A stretch of 64,000 nt of DNA from Rossellomorea sp. AcN35-11 (GCA_030388825.1 CP128835.1:2660001-2724000), one strand, 5' to 3'. Numbered from the stretch's first letter, positions 17,424-26,693 are shown. Program-made: numbers and translations. Notes: generated by a model from the sequence alone, not told the origin.

Positions 17424-18548
17424 TTGAGGATATTATCAATTGAACCTACTCCCAGTCCCAATACAATGAAAGTTCTTCTTGATCAGGAGCTTAAAGCCGG
17501 GAAGAGCAATAACTATAAAAAGGATGGAGGGGAAGGTGCTCCACCTGTGATCAAAGAAATCTTGACCATTGACGGTATAAAAGGGGTCTATCATGTCGCC
17601 GATTTCTTAGCGGTTGAACGAAATGCAAAATTTGATTGGCAAGAGTTGCTGCCACAAGTAAGAAAAGCATTTGGCGAAGATACTTCAGAACAGGAAAGTC
17701 AATCTGTCATGGAGGAACACTTTGGTGAAGTAAATGTTTCCGTACAACTGTTCAAAGGCATCCCCATGCAGGTAAAGGTTACGGATGGAGAACAAGAGAA
17801 ACGGTTTTCCTTACCTGGTCCATTCATTGAAGCCATAAGTAAGGCTCAAAAAGAGGGGGATAACGTCGTTCTCCTTCGAAAGTGGAAAGACTATGGCATC
17901 CGCTACGGGGACTTGGATGAGATCGGTACAGGTGTCACGGAAGAATTAGTAGCCGCGTATCCTTCTGAAAGACTTTCCTCCCTTGTAGAAGATGCAGAAA
18001 CAACTGATTCAAAGGGACCCCTCCTATACAAGAAAAAGCAAAAGGTGACCGTTTCAGACTTTGATGCTCCAGACTGGCAAACGAGGTATCAGAAACTGGA
18101 CTCCATGGAGGACCCAACCTTGGATGACTTGCCTCTTCTGGAAAAAGCCCTCGAGGACGAAAAGGTATCGATCCGGAGGCTGGCTGTCGTTTATCTAGGG
18201 ATGATTGAAGATGAAAAAGTGCTTCCATTACTGTTCAAAGGATTGGGGGATAAATCTGTCACTGTTAGAAGAACAGCAGGTGATTGCCTATCTGACTTAG
18301 GCTTCGAGAAAGCCATTCCAGAAATGATTCAAGCTTTAAAGGATAAAAGTAAGCTTGTTAGATGGAGGGCTGCCATGTTTTTATATGAAGTCGGAGATGA
18401 AACTGCATTGCCCCATCTAAAGGAAGCTGAGAATGATCCAGAATTTGAAGTGAAACTTCAGGTGAAAATGGCCATCGAACGAATAGAAGGCGGCAGTGAA
18501 GCAAAGGGTTCTGTTTGGAAACAGATGACAGAGGCGCGTAATCAATAA
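17424..18548 (+). CDS. ypgR: CvfC/YpgR-like protein: Nfu N-terminal domain plus HEAT repeats
   Basis: A 374-residue protein. Residues 1-85 (beginning (M)RILSIEPTPSPNTMKVLLD) match the Nfu/NifU N-terminal domain, a scaffold domain found in Fe-S proteins. The C-terminal ~110 residues hold HEAT-like repeats (VSIRRLAVVYLG, VTVRRTAGDCLS, LVRWRAAMFLYEVG). Homologues are annotated as conserved virulence factor C in Staphylococcus. The TTG at 17424 follows AAAGGGG and begins exactly at the conserved RILSIEPTPNPNT-type motif; the frame extends upstream to 17277 inside yfmR. It is followed by brxA 23 bases later. Confidence 0.9.
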   Translation: MRILSIEPTPSPNTMKVLLDQELKAGKSNNYKKDGGEGAPPVIKEILTIDGIKGVYHVADFLAVERNAKFDWQELLPQVRKAFGEDTSEQESQSVMEEHFGEVNVSVQLFKGIPMQVKVTDGEQEKRFSLPGPFIEAISKAQKEGDNVVLLRKWKDYGIRYGDLDEIGTGVTEELVAAYPSERLSSLVEDAETTDSKGPLLYKKKQKVTVSDFDAPDWQTRYQKLDSMEDPTLDDLPLLEKALEDEKVSIRRLAVVYLGMIEDEKVLPLLFKGLGDKSVTVRRTAGDCLSDLGFEKAIPEMIQALKDKSKLVRWRAAMFLYEVGDETALPHLKEAENDPEFEVKLQVKMAIERIEGGSEAKGSVWKQMTEARNQ

Positions 18549-18571
18549 AAGAATGAAAGGGTTGAATACAG

Positions 18572-19007
18572 ATGTCAATGGCATATGAAGAATACATGAG
18601 ACAATTGGTCACACCGATGCGACAGGAACTAACACAAGCAGGCTTTAAAGAGCTCGGTACTGAGGAAGAAGTGGTGGATTTCATGGAACAGGCAGAGGGA
18701 ACGACATTGGTCGTTGTCAACTCTGTATGCGGATGTGCAGCAGGATTGGCAAGACCTGCTGCAACCCAATCCGTCATGAATAACGAAAAGACACCTGATC
18801 ACCTTGTAACGGTCTTTGCAGGACAGGACAAAGAAGCTACTTCCAAGATGAGAGAATACTTCGATGGATACGAGCCGTCCTCGCCATCCATGGCTCTATT
18901 AAAAGGCAATAAAGTCGTTCATTTTATCCCCAGGGGAGGAAATTGAAGATCACGACATATCTTCTATCATCACAAACCTGGTTACAGCGTTTAATGAGAA
19001 TTGCTAG
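18572..19007 (+). CDS. brxA: Bacilliredoxin BrxA (YphP) (frame broken near C-terminus)
   Basis: A thioredoxin-fold protein with the bacilliredoxin active site C-G-C (NSVCGCAAGLARPA, Cys at ~53 and 55). BrxA removes bacillithiol from S-bacillithiolated proteins. The uninterrupted frame stops at 18946 after VVHFIPRGGN. One base less near 18933-18940 (GGGGAGGAAATT read as GGGGAGAAATT) continues as RGEIEDHDISSIITNLVTAF and ends NENC at 19007. That gives the expected ~144-residue length and a typical terminal Cys. I therefore annotate the full extent and treat the break as a likely sequencing error. Confidence 0.92.
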
Positions 19008-19013
19008 ATGGAC

Positions 19014-19058
19014 ACCACAAAAGAAACGGGTGACGAAGTCATCCGTTTCTTTTTGTGG
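19014..19058 (+). terminator. Terminator after brxA
   Basis: Stem CCACAAAAGAAACGG (19014-19028) pairs with CCGTTTCTTTTTGTGG (19043-19058) with one unpaired T. It is just past the corrected brxA stop, which supports the longer reading of brxA. Confidence 0.78.
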
Positions 19059-19122
19059 TAGGATAAGTAAACAAAAGAAAACGACAGAAAGCAATTTGCA
19101 ATAATAAAGGAGAATGTTTATC

Positions 19123-19900
19123 TTGTTTGTCACAACTTGTGGAAGACCAAGTCAGGAAGTCATACAAAAAGCCCATCAAGCTGCAGCAGTGCTCGATATC
19201 CCCTTTATCCCGAGAAAAAAAAGATCGATTATCCACCATATGAACCAAAACAATCAAGACTGTATGGTCGTTGGGAAAGACCGATTTGAACTTCATAGTA
19301 CAGGAGAAAATGAGGAACCGTTCTTTTTTTCATCCTAACTCGGCTTCGTTTCGGATCAAAAGAGTCATAAGAGGTGAAAATGATCCTCTCATTGAAGCGA
19401 CAGGTCTTGAAGAAGGTATGAGCTTTCTTGACTGTACGCTTGGACTTGCGTCAGACAGTATAATCGCGAGCCATATCGTTGGAGGAAATGGAAAAGTGGT
19501 AGGGATCGAAGCGAACAAATATATTGCCTATATTCTCGAGCATGGTCTTTGCAGCTGGACATCCCCGTTAAATGAATTAAATAGCGCCATGAGCCGTATT
19601 AAGGTCATCACTGGGGAATTTCAGGAAGAATTAAAAAAAATGCAGGACCAATCATTTGACGTGGTTTATATTGATCCTATGTTTGAAGAAGCTTTAACGG
19701 ATTCACACGGGATAAACCCCATCCGACATTGGGCGAGCTATACTGGCTTATCAAAGGACGGTATCGAAGAGGCAAAAAGGGTCGCGAAAAAGAGGGTTGT
19801 ATTAAAAGAGCATTATCAGTCACCGTTATTTGAAGAGTGGGGTTTTTCTGTCATGAAAAGACCATCAGCCAAATTTCACTTTGGAGTTCTGGAAGTCTAA
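19123..19900 (+). CDS. ypiP: YpiP-like class I SAM methyltransferase (frame broken)
   Basis: Joined, the frames give a protein of about 258 residues. It starts (M)FVTTCGRPSQEVIQKAHQA and has a methyltransferase core with SFLDCTLGLASDSIIA (motif I) and a catalytic-like motif DVVYIDPMFEEAL. The frame breaks at 19324-19330, a run of seven T where six give FFFHPNSASFRIKRV, a segment typical of YpiP. The TTG at 19123 has AAAGGAG 8 bases upstream. Position before ypjP matches B. subtilis. The substrate is unknown; the DPMF motif recalls RsmJ-type rRNA methyltransferases. Confidence 0.87.
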
Positions 19901-19925
19901 GCGACTTACCAATAAAACAATAAAA

Positions 19926-19962
19926 TAGACAGGCCTTATCTGCCTGTCTAATCATCTAAGTA
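19926..19962 (-). terminator. Bidirectional terminator
   Basis: Stem TAGACAGGC (19926-19934) / GCCTGTCTA (19942-19950). On the minus strand it is followed by a T-rich tract (TTTTATTGTTTTATT) and lies 12 bases past the stop of a 25-residue minus-strand ORF. It can also end ypiP transcripts. Confidence 0.65.
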
Positions 19963-20040
19963 TCAATCAGTAAATCCCAGTACAACGAAATAACCCAGTA
20001 GAAGTAAGTATCCAATATTGATCATAAGTCCTGTATCCAT
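19963..20040 (-). CDS. 25-residue hydrophobic membrane peptide
   Basis: The frame encodes MDTGLMINIGYLLLLGYFVV followed by LGFTD. Almost the entire peptide is one hydrophobic helix. AAGGAGG lies 9 bases before the ATG, and a terminator follows directly after the stop, so it looks like a complete small gene rather than a chance frame. It is in the gap between ypiP and ypjP. I recognise no homologue. Possible roles include a regulatory membrane peptide, but that is speculation. Confidence 0.5.
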   Translation of the reverse strand: MDTGLMINIGYLLLLGYFVVLGFTD

Positions 20041-20186
20041 CTAGTTATCCTCCTTACAAAGTATCCTCTTTAATATACTACCACATAAAGATTTTTATAT
20101 CCTACAAAAAAATGAAACCTTTTTCACTTTTTCTTCGTAAGAAATAGTATAATAATAGACGTAATACATACGAAAGGACGTTATTT

Positions 20187-20777
20187 ATGTCACTCTGGCT
20201 TAAGAAGTCGTTTTTCATCCTGCTGTCAATCCTGACATTTGGACTTGTATCCCCTTCACAACCCTTTCTGAATGAGCAAAATCATGCCATGGCAAAAGGC
20301 AATGGAAAGCCTTCATCTGTTGAATCTGCTCCAGAAGAAGAACTGGAGGAAGAGTCTTCTTTTTCCCGCGAGGATTTCATGGAAGAGATGATGATGCAGG
20401 CAGAGAAAAACGCTTATGAAAAATTCGGGACAAGAATCCAGCCTGTCATCGAAGACGAATTCAAGTCTTTAATCCTACCGAAAATCGAAAAAGCGATAGC
20501 TGATTCAGCGGCTCAGTTTCCAGAAGAAGACTTAACGTCACTTACCATCTCAGAAGTTCCACAATATGCGAAGACAGAAAAAATCTTTCATATCTATGAC
20601 CAACGATCCGGTGAGGATGTAATACGATTTCATGTAAGAAGAGATCATCCTCCGAAAGATGGATATTACTTTAATTTTCACTACCATACAGCGCATGATC
20701 AATTTCAGGCGCACCATGATCTGGGGAGTATTTATTGGGATAGGAATACTCCACCTCAGTGGATGAGTGTTTCTTGA
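20187..20777 (+). CDS. ypjP: YpjP-like exported protein
   Basis: A 196-residue protein with an N-terminal hydrophobic signal or anchor segment (residues ~6-24). An acidic stretch follows (EEELEEESS), then a conserved domain with SREDFMEEMMMQAEKNAYEK and a C-terminal His-rich region (NFHYHTAHDQFQAHHDLG) ending in NTPPQWMSVS. Length and layout match B. subtilis YpjP, and the position just upstream of thyA/dfrA agrees. GAAAGGACG precedes the ATG. Function is unknown; the histidines suggest possible metal binding. Confidence 0.85.
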   Translation: MSLWLKKSFFILLSILTFGLVSPSQPFLNEQNHAMAKGNGKPSSVESAPEEELEEESSFSREDFMEEMMMQAEKNAYEKFGTRIQPVIEDEFKSLILPKIEKAIADSAAQFPEEDLTSLTISEVPQYAKTEKIFHIYDQRSGEDVIRFHVRRDHPPKDGYYFNFHYHTAHDQFQAHHDLGSIYWDRNTPPQWMSVS

Positions 20778-20805
20778 TTTCATTGATTATACCGGTTAAA
20801 CCGAG

Positions 20806-20836
20806 GCAGGTACGCAGATAAGCGTGCCTGCTTTTT
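20806..20836 (+). terminator. Terminator after ypjP
   Basis: Stem GCAGGTACGC (20806-20815) / GCGTGCCTGC (20822-20831), loop AGATAA, then five T. Confidence 0.88.
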
Positions 20837-20965
20837 CTTTCGGAAATGGTGGCCCTTTTCACCTGCTCCCTATTGGAAATAATCTCTCATAAAATCACAT
20901 CTATCATTATGTTAAAATAGTAATAACAACGATGATTCTTTCTAGATAGAAAGGAGGAACATGAA

Positions 20966-21655
20966 GTGAAACGCACCTTCTTCATCCTCGCTGTTTCCTT
21001 TACTCTTGTGATTCTATGGACTCAATCGAAATCGAATTACAGTGGGATCCTCTTAAAGCATTCCCCTCTAAAAACACAAGTACAACTTCAATCCAGTGAA
21101 CAATTAGAAAATATCATTCTTTTGCCTCATTCTTCCTTCGATCAAACAGCCGCTCTGGAAATGATTGAGACATTAGATCGTATTCCTACTTCCCTATTAG
21201 AGTCTGCCCATTCAAAGGAGATTAAGATTAGGCTGTTTGAAAATAACTTAACCGATTTTTCTACAACGAGCCACTTGAAAGGAGTGACCCCGAGAGGGTA
21301 CACTAATAAAAGTATAACGTGGGATGATGTTCCGGGAATCGGGGGTTCGAAGCTTGTATTGGTGAAAATCGGTCATAGTGATAAAGGTCAGGGGCATAAT
21401 TCATATAACTTAGAGCTTCATGAACTCGCTCACAGCATTGATCGCTACGTCCTGACTGACCTTTCCTATGAATTGGAGTTTTTACCACTCTGGAAAAGGG
21501 AAGCCCCAAGGCTTTTCCCGGATGAACCCTATTTCCTTCAATATAAAGAAGAATATTTTGCTGAAACATTCGCTATGTATTATTTAAATCATCACACTAG
21601 GATTCTACTAAAACAAAAGGCACCGGCAACGTATCGATTCTTCAAAGAACTATAA
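20966..21655 (+). CDS. Anthrax-lethal-factor-like (M34/ATLF) metalloprotease, membrane-anchored or secreted
   Basis: A 229-residue protein with an N-terminal hydrophobic segment (residues 4-19) that is a signal peptide or anchor. The zinc site is HELAH at about residues 152-156 (motif LELHELAHSIDRY), with a downstream conserved acidic helix EEYFAETFAMYYL near 194-206. Lethal factor has the same arrangement (HEFGH then EFFAEAF), so E198-type Glu would be the third ligand. The LF/PPEP family cleaves protein substrates, but none is known here. It lies where B. subtilis has ypjQ, 22 bases before thyA. AAAGGAGG precedes the start. Confidence 0.82.
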   Translation: MKRTFFILAVSFTLVILWTQSKSNYSGILLKHSPLKTQVQLQSSEQLENIILLPHSSFDQTAALEMIETLDRIPTSLLESAHSKEIKIRLFENNLTDFSTTSHLKGVTPRGYTNKSITWDDVPGIGGSKLVLVKIGHSDKGQGHNSYNLELHELAHSIDRYVLTDLSYELEFLPLWKREAPRLFPDEPYFLQYKEEYFAETFAMYYLNHHTRILLKQKAPATYRFFKEL

Positions 21656-21677
21656 ATTATAAAAAGGTGTGGTCAAG

Positions 21678-22472
21678 GTGAAGCAATATTTAGACTTATG
21701 CAAGCATGTATTGAATAATGGGACAAAGAAGGAAGATCGGACAGGGACTGGAACGATCAGTACATTCGGGTATCAGATGCGATTTGATTTAAAGGAAGGT
21801 TTCCCTCTCCTGACTACAAAAAAACTGCATGTGAAATCAATCATCCATGAACTCCTCTGGTTTTTAAAGGGAGATACGAATGTTGAATATCTTAAGGAGA
21901 ATGGAGTACGGATCTGGAATGAATGGGCGGATGAAAACGGAGAGCTAGGCCCCGTATACGGCCATCAATGGAGGTCCTGGACGGGAGCAAATGGGGAAAC
22001 GATCGACCAAATCACAAATCTGATCAATACGATTAAACATAATCCCGATTCAAGAAGGATGATCGTTAGTGCGTGGAATGTGGCAGATGTTGATCAGATG
22101 GCCTTGCCTCCCTGTCATTGCTTATTCCAATTCTATGTAGCTGATGGGAGGTTATCATGTCAGCTGTATCAACGCTCAGCTGATGTATTCCTTGGCGTTC
22201 CTTTTAATATTGCTTCATACGCTCTATTAACGATGATGGTTGCCCAGGTATGTGATCTTGAACCGGGTGAGTTCGTCCATACGTTCGGTGATGTCCATAT
22301 TTATCAGAATCATCTTGATCAAGTCAATTTACAGCTTTCCAGAGAGCCAAGGTCTTTACCTTCATTAACGATCAACCCGGAAGTAAAAGATATTTTCGGA
22401 TTTTCATTCGAAGATTTCAAGCTTGAAGAATATGATTCACATCCTCATATTAAAGGAGTAGTGAGTGTATGA
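21678..22472 (+). CDS. thyA: Thymidylate synthase (ThyA type)
   Basis: A 264-residue thymidylate synthase. It methylates dUMP to dTMP with methylene-THF. The catalytic Cys is in [12 protein letters not shown], and the dUMP-binding segments [20 protein letters not shown] (20) and [12 protein letters not shown] are intact. Sequence resembles the ThyB enzyme of B. subtilis, which shares this location. I chose GTG 21678, giving (M)[11 protein letters not shown], with AAGGTG upstream; GTG 21669 is also in frame. The stop overlaps the dfrA start by four bases, linking dTMP synthesis to dihydrofolate recycling. Confidence 0.97.
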   Translation: MKQYLDLCKHVLNNGTKKEDRTGTGTISTFGYQMRFDLKEGFPLLTTKKLHVKSIIHELLWFLKGDTNVEYLKENGVRIWNEWADENGELGPVYGHQWRSWTGANGETIDQITNLINTIKHNPDSRRMIVSAWNVADVDQMALPPCHCLFQFYVADGRLSCQLYQRSADVFLGVPFNIASYALLTMMVAQVCDLEPGEFVHTFGDVHIYQNHLDQVNLQLSREPRSLPSLTINPEVKDIFGFSFEDFKLEEYDSHPHIKGVVSV

Positions 22473-22954
22473 TTTCTTTTATATGGGCGATGGACAGGAA
22501 TCATTTGATAGGGAAAGATAATGGATTACCATGGAGGCTTCCTGAAGACCTTAAATATTTTAAGAGGACGACGGAAGGGCATGGAATGGTAATGGGAAGG
22601 AAGACCTATGATTCGATCGGCAGGCCATTACCAAACAGGGAAAATATCATTCTGACAAGGAATCCTCGTTTTCAGGCAGAAGGATGCCATGTCATGCATA
22701 CTGTAGAAGACATTTTGGATTGGGCTAATGAAAGAGATTCGGAACTCTTTATTATGGGTGGAAGAGAAGTATATAAGCAGTTCACCCCTTATGCAGAAAA
22801 ATTATATGTGACTGAGATCAATCATGAATTTGAAGGGGATACGACGATGCCAGCCATCCCTTGGGAGGAGTTCAGCTGCGTTTCCTCGGAAAAAGGAGTA
22901 AGGGATGAAAAGAATCCTTACGATTATGAATTCAAGATCTATGTAAGGAAATAG
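22469..22954 (+). CDS. dfrA: Dihydrofolate reductase
   Basis: A 161-residue DHFR. It reduces the dihydrofolate made by ThyA to tetrahydrofolate using NADPH. Key features are the N-terminal [20 protein letters not shown], the acidic active-site residue in [13 protein letters not shown], the NADPH-binding [12 protein letters not shown] and [12 protein letters not shown]. The ATG overlaps the thyA stop (ATGA), and GGAGTAGTGAG lies just upstream inside thyA. A terminator follows the gene. Confidence 0.97.
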   Translation: MISFIWAMDRNHLIGKDNGLPWRLPEDLKYFKRTTEGHGMVMGRKTYDSIGRPLPNRENIILTRNPRFQAEGCHVMHTVEDILDWANERDSELFIMGGREVYKQFTPYAEKLYVTEINHEFEGDTTMPAIPWEEFSCVSSEKGVRDEKNPYDYEFKIYVRK

Positions 22955-22968
22955 ATCATTAGACTATG

Positions 22969-23003
22969 GGAATGCTTAAAATCGTTTTAGCATTCCTTTT
23001 TTT
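22969..23003 (+). terminator. Terminator of thyA-dfrA
   Basis: Stem GGAATGCTTAAAA / TTTTAGCATTCC with one bulged T and loop TCG, followed by seven T. Confidence 0.88.
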
Positions 23004-23063
23004 ATATCCTCTTTGCGGGCGTTCCTGTATAATGAATGGAGGAATTTCAAGGGGGATTAACCA

Positions 23064-23795
23064 TTGTTTAGAATGATTTATGTGTTGGCTTATATGTGTG
23101 TATATCTTATTTATAGCATTCCTACCCTTCAAAGAGTCAAAAGGCTGGGTTCAGACGTCCCAGTTGAAGAAAGGGACCGGATCATACACAGTCTGCCAAA
23201 AAGATGGTCCAGAGGGATTATGAAAAGGACAGGGAGCAAAGTATATCTGAGGGGACAGCACAATATACCTCAAGGACCGGTCCTGTTTGTGGCGAATCAT
23301 GAAGGGGACTTCGACATTCCAGTATTGTTGGGGCATTTACCGAAGCCATTTGGCTTCATTTCAAAAATAGAGGTGAAGAAGCTCCCCATCATCAGGGAAT
23401 GGATGACCATGATTTCGTGCATTTTTATTGACCGTAAAAATCGAAGGCAAGCGATACGCTCCATACGTGAAGGAAGTGTGTTGTTAACTGAAGGTCATTC
23501 GCTGCTCATATTCCCTGAAGGTACAAGAAACAAGGGAGGGGCACTCAATGAATTCAAGACAGGTGGAATCCGCATGGCTAAAGAAGCCGGGGTTCCCATC
23601 GTCCCGGTGGTTATCCAGGGAACTGCTGCCATGTTCGAAAGCCAGTCCCGAGGAATCAAGCCTTGTGACATTCATGTAGAAATCTTACCGCCCCTGTCAT
23701 CCAACTACGTGGCAGACTCCGACGTGAAAGGGTTATCCCGGGAGCTTCAAGGAATCATCCAAGCCTCATTGGACCAATTGAAGAGGGTGTCATAA
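23064..23795 (+). CDS. plsC: 1-acyl-sn-glycerol-3-phosphate acyltransferase PlsC (YpkP)
   Basis: A 243-residue acyltransferase with one N-terminal hydrophobic segment. It carries the NHx4D catalytic motif (ANHEGDFDIP, near residue 78), the FPEGTRNKGG motif near 147 and a VPIVPVVIQGT segment. It makes phosphatidic acid from lysophosphatidic acid at the membrane. AAGGGGG precedes the TTG start. Its place after dfrA matches B. subtilis ypkP/plsC. Confidence 0.93.
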   Translation: MFRMIYVLAYMCVYLIYSIPTLQRVKRLGSDVPVEERDRIIHSLPKRWSRGIMKRTGSKVYLRGQHNIPQGPVLFVANHEGDFDIPVLLGHLPKPFGFISKIEVKKLPIIREWMTMISCIFIDRKNRRQAIRSIREGSVLLTEGHSLLIFPEGTRNKGGALNEFKTGGIRMAKEAGVPIVPVVIQGTAAMFESQSRGIKPCDIHVEILPPLSSNYVADSDVKGLSRELQGIIQASLDQLKRVS

Positions 23796-23796
23796 T

Positions 23797-23824
23797 AAAA
23801 GGCTAGCCATTCGGCTAGCCTTTT
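23797..23824. terminator. Bidirectional terminator between plsC and yplQ
   Basis: Perfect 12-bp stem AAAAGGCTAGCC / GGCTAGCCTTTT with loop ATTC, T-rich on both sides. It serves the convergent plsC and yplQ genes. Confidence 0.9.
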
Positions 23825-23842
23825 ATTATAGAGATATGGATC

Positions 23843-24481
23843 TTATACATAAAGCAGTATACAGAAATACATGAAGCTGCTTCCCGCTAAAACGAAAAGG
23901 TGCCAGATTGCATGATTATATGGAAGTTTATTCCAAATATAAAATATAGCTCCAATGGAATACATAATCCCTCCTGCCAGCAATAACCCGAATCCGGCAC
24001 TGGTAAGACTTGCGTATAATGGTTCAATGGCAATGATGACGAGCCAGCCCATCAATAGGTAAAACAGGGTGGAAACAACCTGGAATCGTTGAACGAAATA
24101 ACATTTAAATACAATCCCAATTATGGCAAGTCCCCAGACAATCCCAAATAATGTCCAGCCTAATGCGCCTCTCACGCTGATGAGCATAAACGGTGTATAC
24201 GTTCCGGCTATCAGGATGTAAATAGCTGAGTGATCCAGGATGGCAAATAGATTTTTTACTTTTGAAGGCTTGAAGCTGTGCAACAACGTTGAAAATAAAT
24301 ATAGAAGGATCATGGACGCACCGAAGATGGAAAAGCTGACAACATGCCAGGCAGTCCCTTCCTGAACGGCGAAAATGATCAACATGACCAATGCAGGTAT
24401 GCTCAATATCAATCCGATACCGTGGGTAATGGCATTGGCAATTTCTTCTTTCCAATTGGAAAAGTCAAAATCGTACGTCAA
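23843..24481 (-). CDS. yplQ: Hemolysin III / PAQR-family membrane protein (YplQ)
   Basis: A 212-residue, seven-helix membrane protein of the hemolysin III (YqfA/PAQR) family. Family motifs with likely zinc ligands are visible: EEIANAITHGIG near the N-terminus, FSTLLHS, LDHSAIYILIAGTYTP and the C-terminal NHAIWHLFVLAGS. It starts at a TTG with AGAGAGGA upstream. The name hemolysin is historical; the family may act as ceramidase-like hydrolases or membrane modulators. Gene order with plsC and dfrA matches B. subtilis. Confidence 0.92.
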   Translation of the reverse strand: MTYDFDFSNWKEEIANAITHGIGLILSIPALVMLIIFAVQEGTAWHVVSFSIFGASMILLYLFSTLLHSFKPSKVKNLFAILDHSAIYILIAGTYTPFMLISVRGALGWTLFGIVWGLAIIGIVFKCYFVQRFQVVSTLFYLLMGWLVIIAIEPLYASLTSAGFGLLLAGGIMYSIGAIFYIWNKLPYNHAIWHLFVLAGSSFMYFCILLYV

Positions 24482-24675
24482 AGGGAGTTCATCCTCTCTA
24501 CTTTTCTTCTCAAATCATCCGTTAATGACAAATCATATATATACCCATGATAATCCTCTTGTCGGCAATGTGCAAACATTATCCTGAAGGGTTTGAAGTG
24601 TAACGGCCGGATTAGGATTTCTGGCTATATTGATGTATATTCCTAAGTAAAGAATCCTTCAGTGAGGTGAAACAG

Positions 24676-25338
24676 ATGTGCGGAAGATTTTCCTTGTCGA
24701 CCCCTTTGGAAGAATTAGTAAAACAATACATGATTGACGAATTAATGGATGACTTTGAGCCGCGTTATAATATCGCACCATCTCAAAAAATCCTTTCCCT
24801 TCTTTCATATAAAGGAAAAAGAAGAGCAGGAGGAATTTCCTGGGGTCTCATACCACATTGGGCTGATCAGAAAAAATGGAAGCCTTTGATAAATGCACGC
24901 AGTGAAACGCTCCTGGAAAAACCCAGCTTCAAATCCCTCGTCCACTCAAAAAGAATCGTCATTTTTGGAGACGGCTTTTACGAATGGAAGCAGGAGAAAG
25001 GTCAAAAGACGCCAGTACGATTTCAATTAAGGAATGGAGACCCATTTGTATTTGCCGGATTATGGGATCGGAATGAAGGTGTTTCTACCTCCACGATTCT
25101 GACGACAAGGGCAAATGAACTGGTTGAACCGGTTCATAAACGGATGCCTGTCATATTAACCGACCCGGATGATATTGAAAAGTGGCTTAATACAGAACAA
25201 TACTCATTTGAAGAAGCTTCCAGCGTGTTGAAACCTCTTCAGGGTAATTACATGAACGGGTACCGGGTTTCAACTATCGTCAATTCTCCAAAGCACGATT
25301 CATCTGATTGTACTGTTCCTGTTTCATCGATTTTTTAA
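24676..25338 (+). CDS. SRAP-domain protein (HMCES/YedK-like, abasic-site DNA crosslinker)
   Basis: A 220-residue SRAP protein. The mature N-terminus would be Cys2 (MCGRFSLS), which crosslinks to abasic sites in single-stranded DNA. Other conserved residues are Asn in LINARSETL, Glu in GDGFYEWKQ and His in EPVHKRMPVIL. I chose ATG 24676 because the family requires Cys at position 2 and GAGGTG lies upstream; the GTG at 24667 is excluded. B. subtilis paralogues are YoqW and YobE. It is monocistronic here. Confidence 0.94.
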   Translation: MCGRFSLSTPLEELVKQYMIDELMDDFEPRYNIAPSQKILSLLSYKGKRRAGGISWGLIPHWADQKKWKPLINARSETLLEKPSFKSLVHSKRIVIFGDGFYEWKQEKGQKTPVRFQLRNGDPFVFAGLWDRNEGVSTSTILTTRANELVEPVHKRMPVILTDPDDIEKWLNTEQYSFEEASSVLKPLQGNYMNGYRVSTIVNSPKHDSSDCTVPVSSIF

Positions 25339-25435
25339 AGAAAAAATATTCTCATTTTGTCACGATTAGACATTATACGCATCTTTAAATAGGGTATAAT
25401 AGGAGTATAAACGGGTGAAAAAGAGGATTGATACT

Positions 25436-25687
25436 TTGCTGACAAAAACCATTGAGTTCAAATCAAAGTATGGACGGAAGGTCAAAGTCTTAGAAGTTCC
25501 TGTCATGAAGAAAGATAACCCGCTCTATCTCAAGGTTAATCTTAGGTTGCATCAACTGATCACAAAAGCTGCAAATCAAAATGAGCCTAAGACCATTTAC
25601 AGCTTTAGGGAACATTTAAAGAGAACGACTAAATGGTCGGAGTATGAAGAGATTTATCAATCAGAAGAGTTAAAGAATAATGCATGA
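25436..25687 (+). CDS. ypmP: DUF2535 family protein (YpmP)
   Basis: An 83-residue soluble protein beginning (M)LTKTIEFKSKYGRKVKVLEV and ending SEELKNNA. The FKSKYGRKVKV...EVPV core, YSFREHLKRTTKWSEYE and the KNNA terminus fit YpmP/DUF2535 at the same length. The TTG at 25436 has AAGAGG 8 bases upstream; a GTG at 25415 is in frame but less well placed. Function is unknown. Confidence 0.82.
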   Translation: MLTKTIEFKSKYGRKVKVLEVPVMKKDNPLYLKVNLRLHQLITKAANQNEPKTIYSFREHLKRTTKWSEYEEIYQSEELKNNA

Positions 25688-25698
25688 TTCTCATGGGA

Positions 25699-25738
25699 AC
25701 TGGTCTATTAACGTGGAGTTGCGTGAGACCAGTCCTTT
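25699..25738 (+). terminator. Terminator after ypmP
   Basis: Stem ACTGGTCT (25699-25706) / AGACCAGT (25726-25733) followed by CCTTTTAT. The loop is 19 bases. Confidence 0.65.
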
Positions 25739-25849
25739 TATATGTCTACGGTTTATCAATGATAAGGGTGGCGAAATCCTTACAATCTATTTAAATCCTT
25801 GGCATTTAACGTTATAATACAAGTGATATGGGAGATAGGATGTGGCAAA

Positions 25850-26693
25850 ATGACCAAAATTAAGATTGTAACTGATTCGACAGTAGATTTATCAGAAGAG
25901 CTCGTAAAGGAATTGGAAATACATGTAGTTCCTTTATCCATCTCGATCGACGGAGAGACATATTTAGATAGAGTAGATCTTTCACCACTAAGCTTTCTGG
26001 AAAAAATGAAAGCATCAAAAGAATTGCCTAAAAGTTCCCAGCCCCCTGCAGGAACGTTTGTTGAGCTTTATGATGATTTAGGAAAAGATGGTTCGAAAGT
26101 TTTATCCATACATATGACAGGTGGTATGAGTGGTACAGTACGCTCGGCCGAATCGGCTGCAGACATGTCTTCTACGGATGTCACGGTTGTAGACTCACGC
26201 TTTATTTCTAAAGGACTTGCCTTTCAGGTAATAGAAGCTGCTAAGCTTGCAAAAGAAGGGGAAAACCATTGAAGAAATTCTTCTGGTCTTAGATGAGATC
26301 AGAGAGAAAACAAGTTTGTTTGTGGTTGTTGACACCTTGGAGAATCTTGCGAAAGGTGGAAGAATTGGAAAGGGACGGGCTATGTTAGGTTCCTTGCTGA
26401 ATATTAAACCGATTGCTTCCTTAGATGGAGGCGAGTACACTCCCGTGGCGAAGGTTCGCAGTCATTCACAAGTTGTGAAGTATTTAACGACACAGTTCCT
26501 GGAAGATGTAAAAGGGAAAACGATTCGTGGTGTGGGACTAGTACACGCTGATGGGCTGGAACTGGCTCAAAATCTTAAAACCAAGATCATCGAGAAGACG
26601 GGTTATGACCAGATCGATATTGTGCCAACAACACCAATCATCAGTACACACACCGGAATTGGTGCAATAGGCTTTATGTATTATACTGATTGA
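25850..26693 (+). CDS. DegV-family fatty-acid-binding protein (frame broken)
   Basis: Joined, about 280 residues. Domain 1 starts MTKIKIVTDSTVDLSEELVK and has SSQPPAGTFVELY and IHMTGGMSGTVRSAES. Domain 2 has LENLAKGGRIGKGRAMLG and ends GIGAIGFMYYTD. The frame breaks at 26258-26261, where GAAGGGGAAAACC read with one G less gives KEGKTIEEILLVLDEI. The ATG at 25850 gives the conserved start; the open frame extends to 25799. Like the copy at 13863 it may deliver fatty acids to a FakA-type kinase. Confidence 0.9.
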
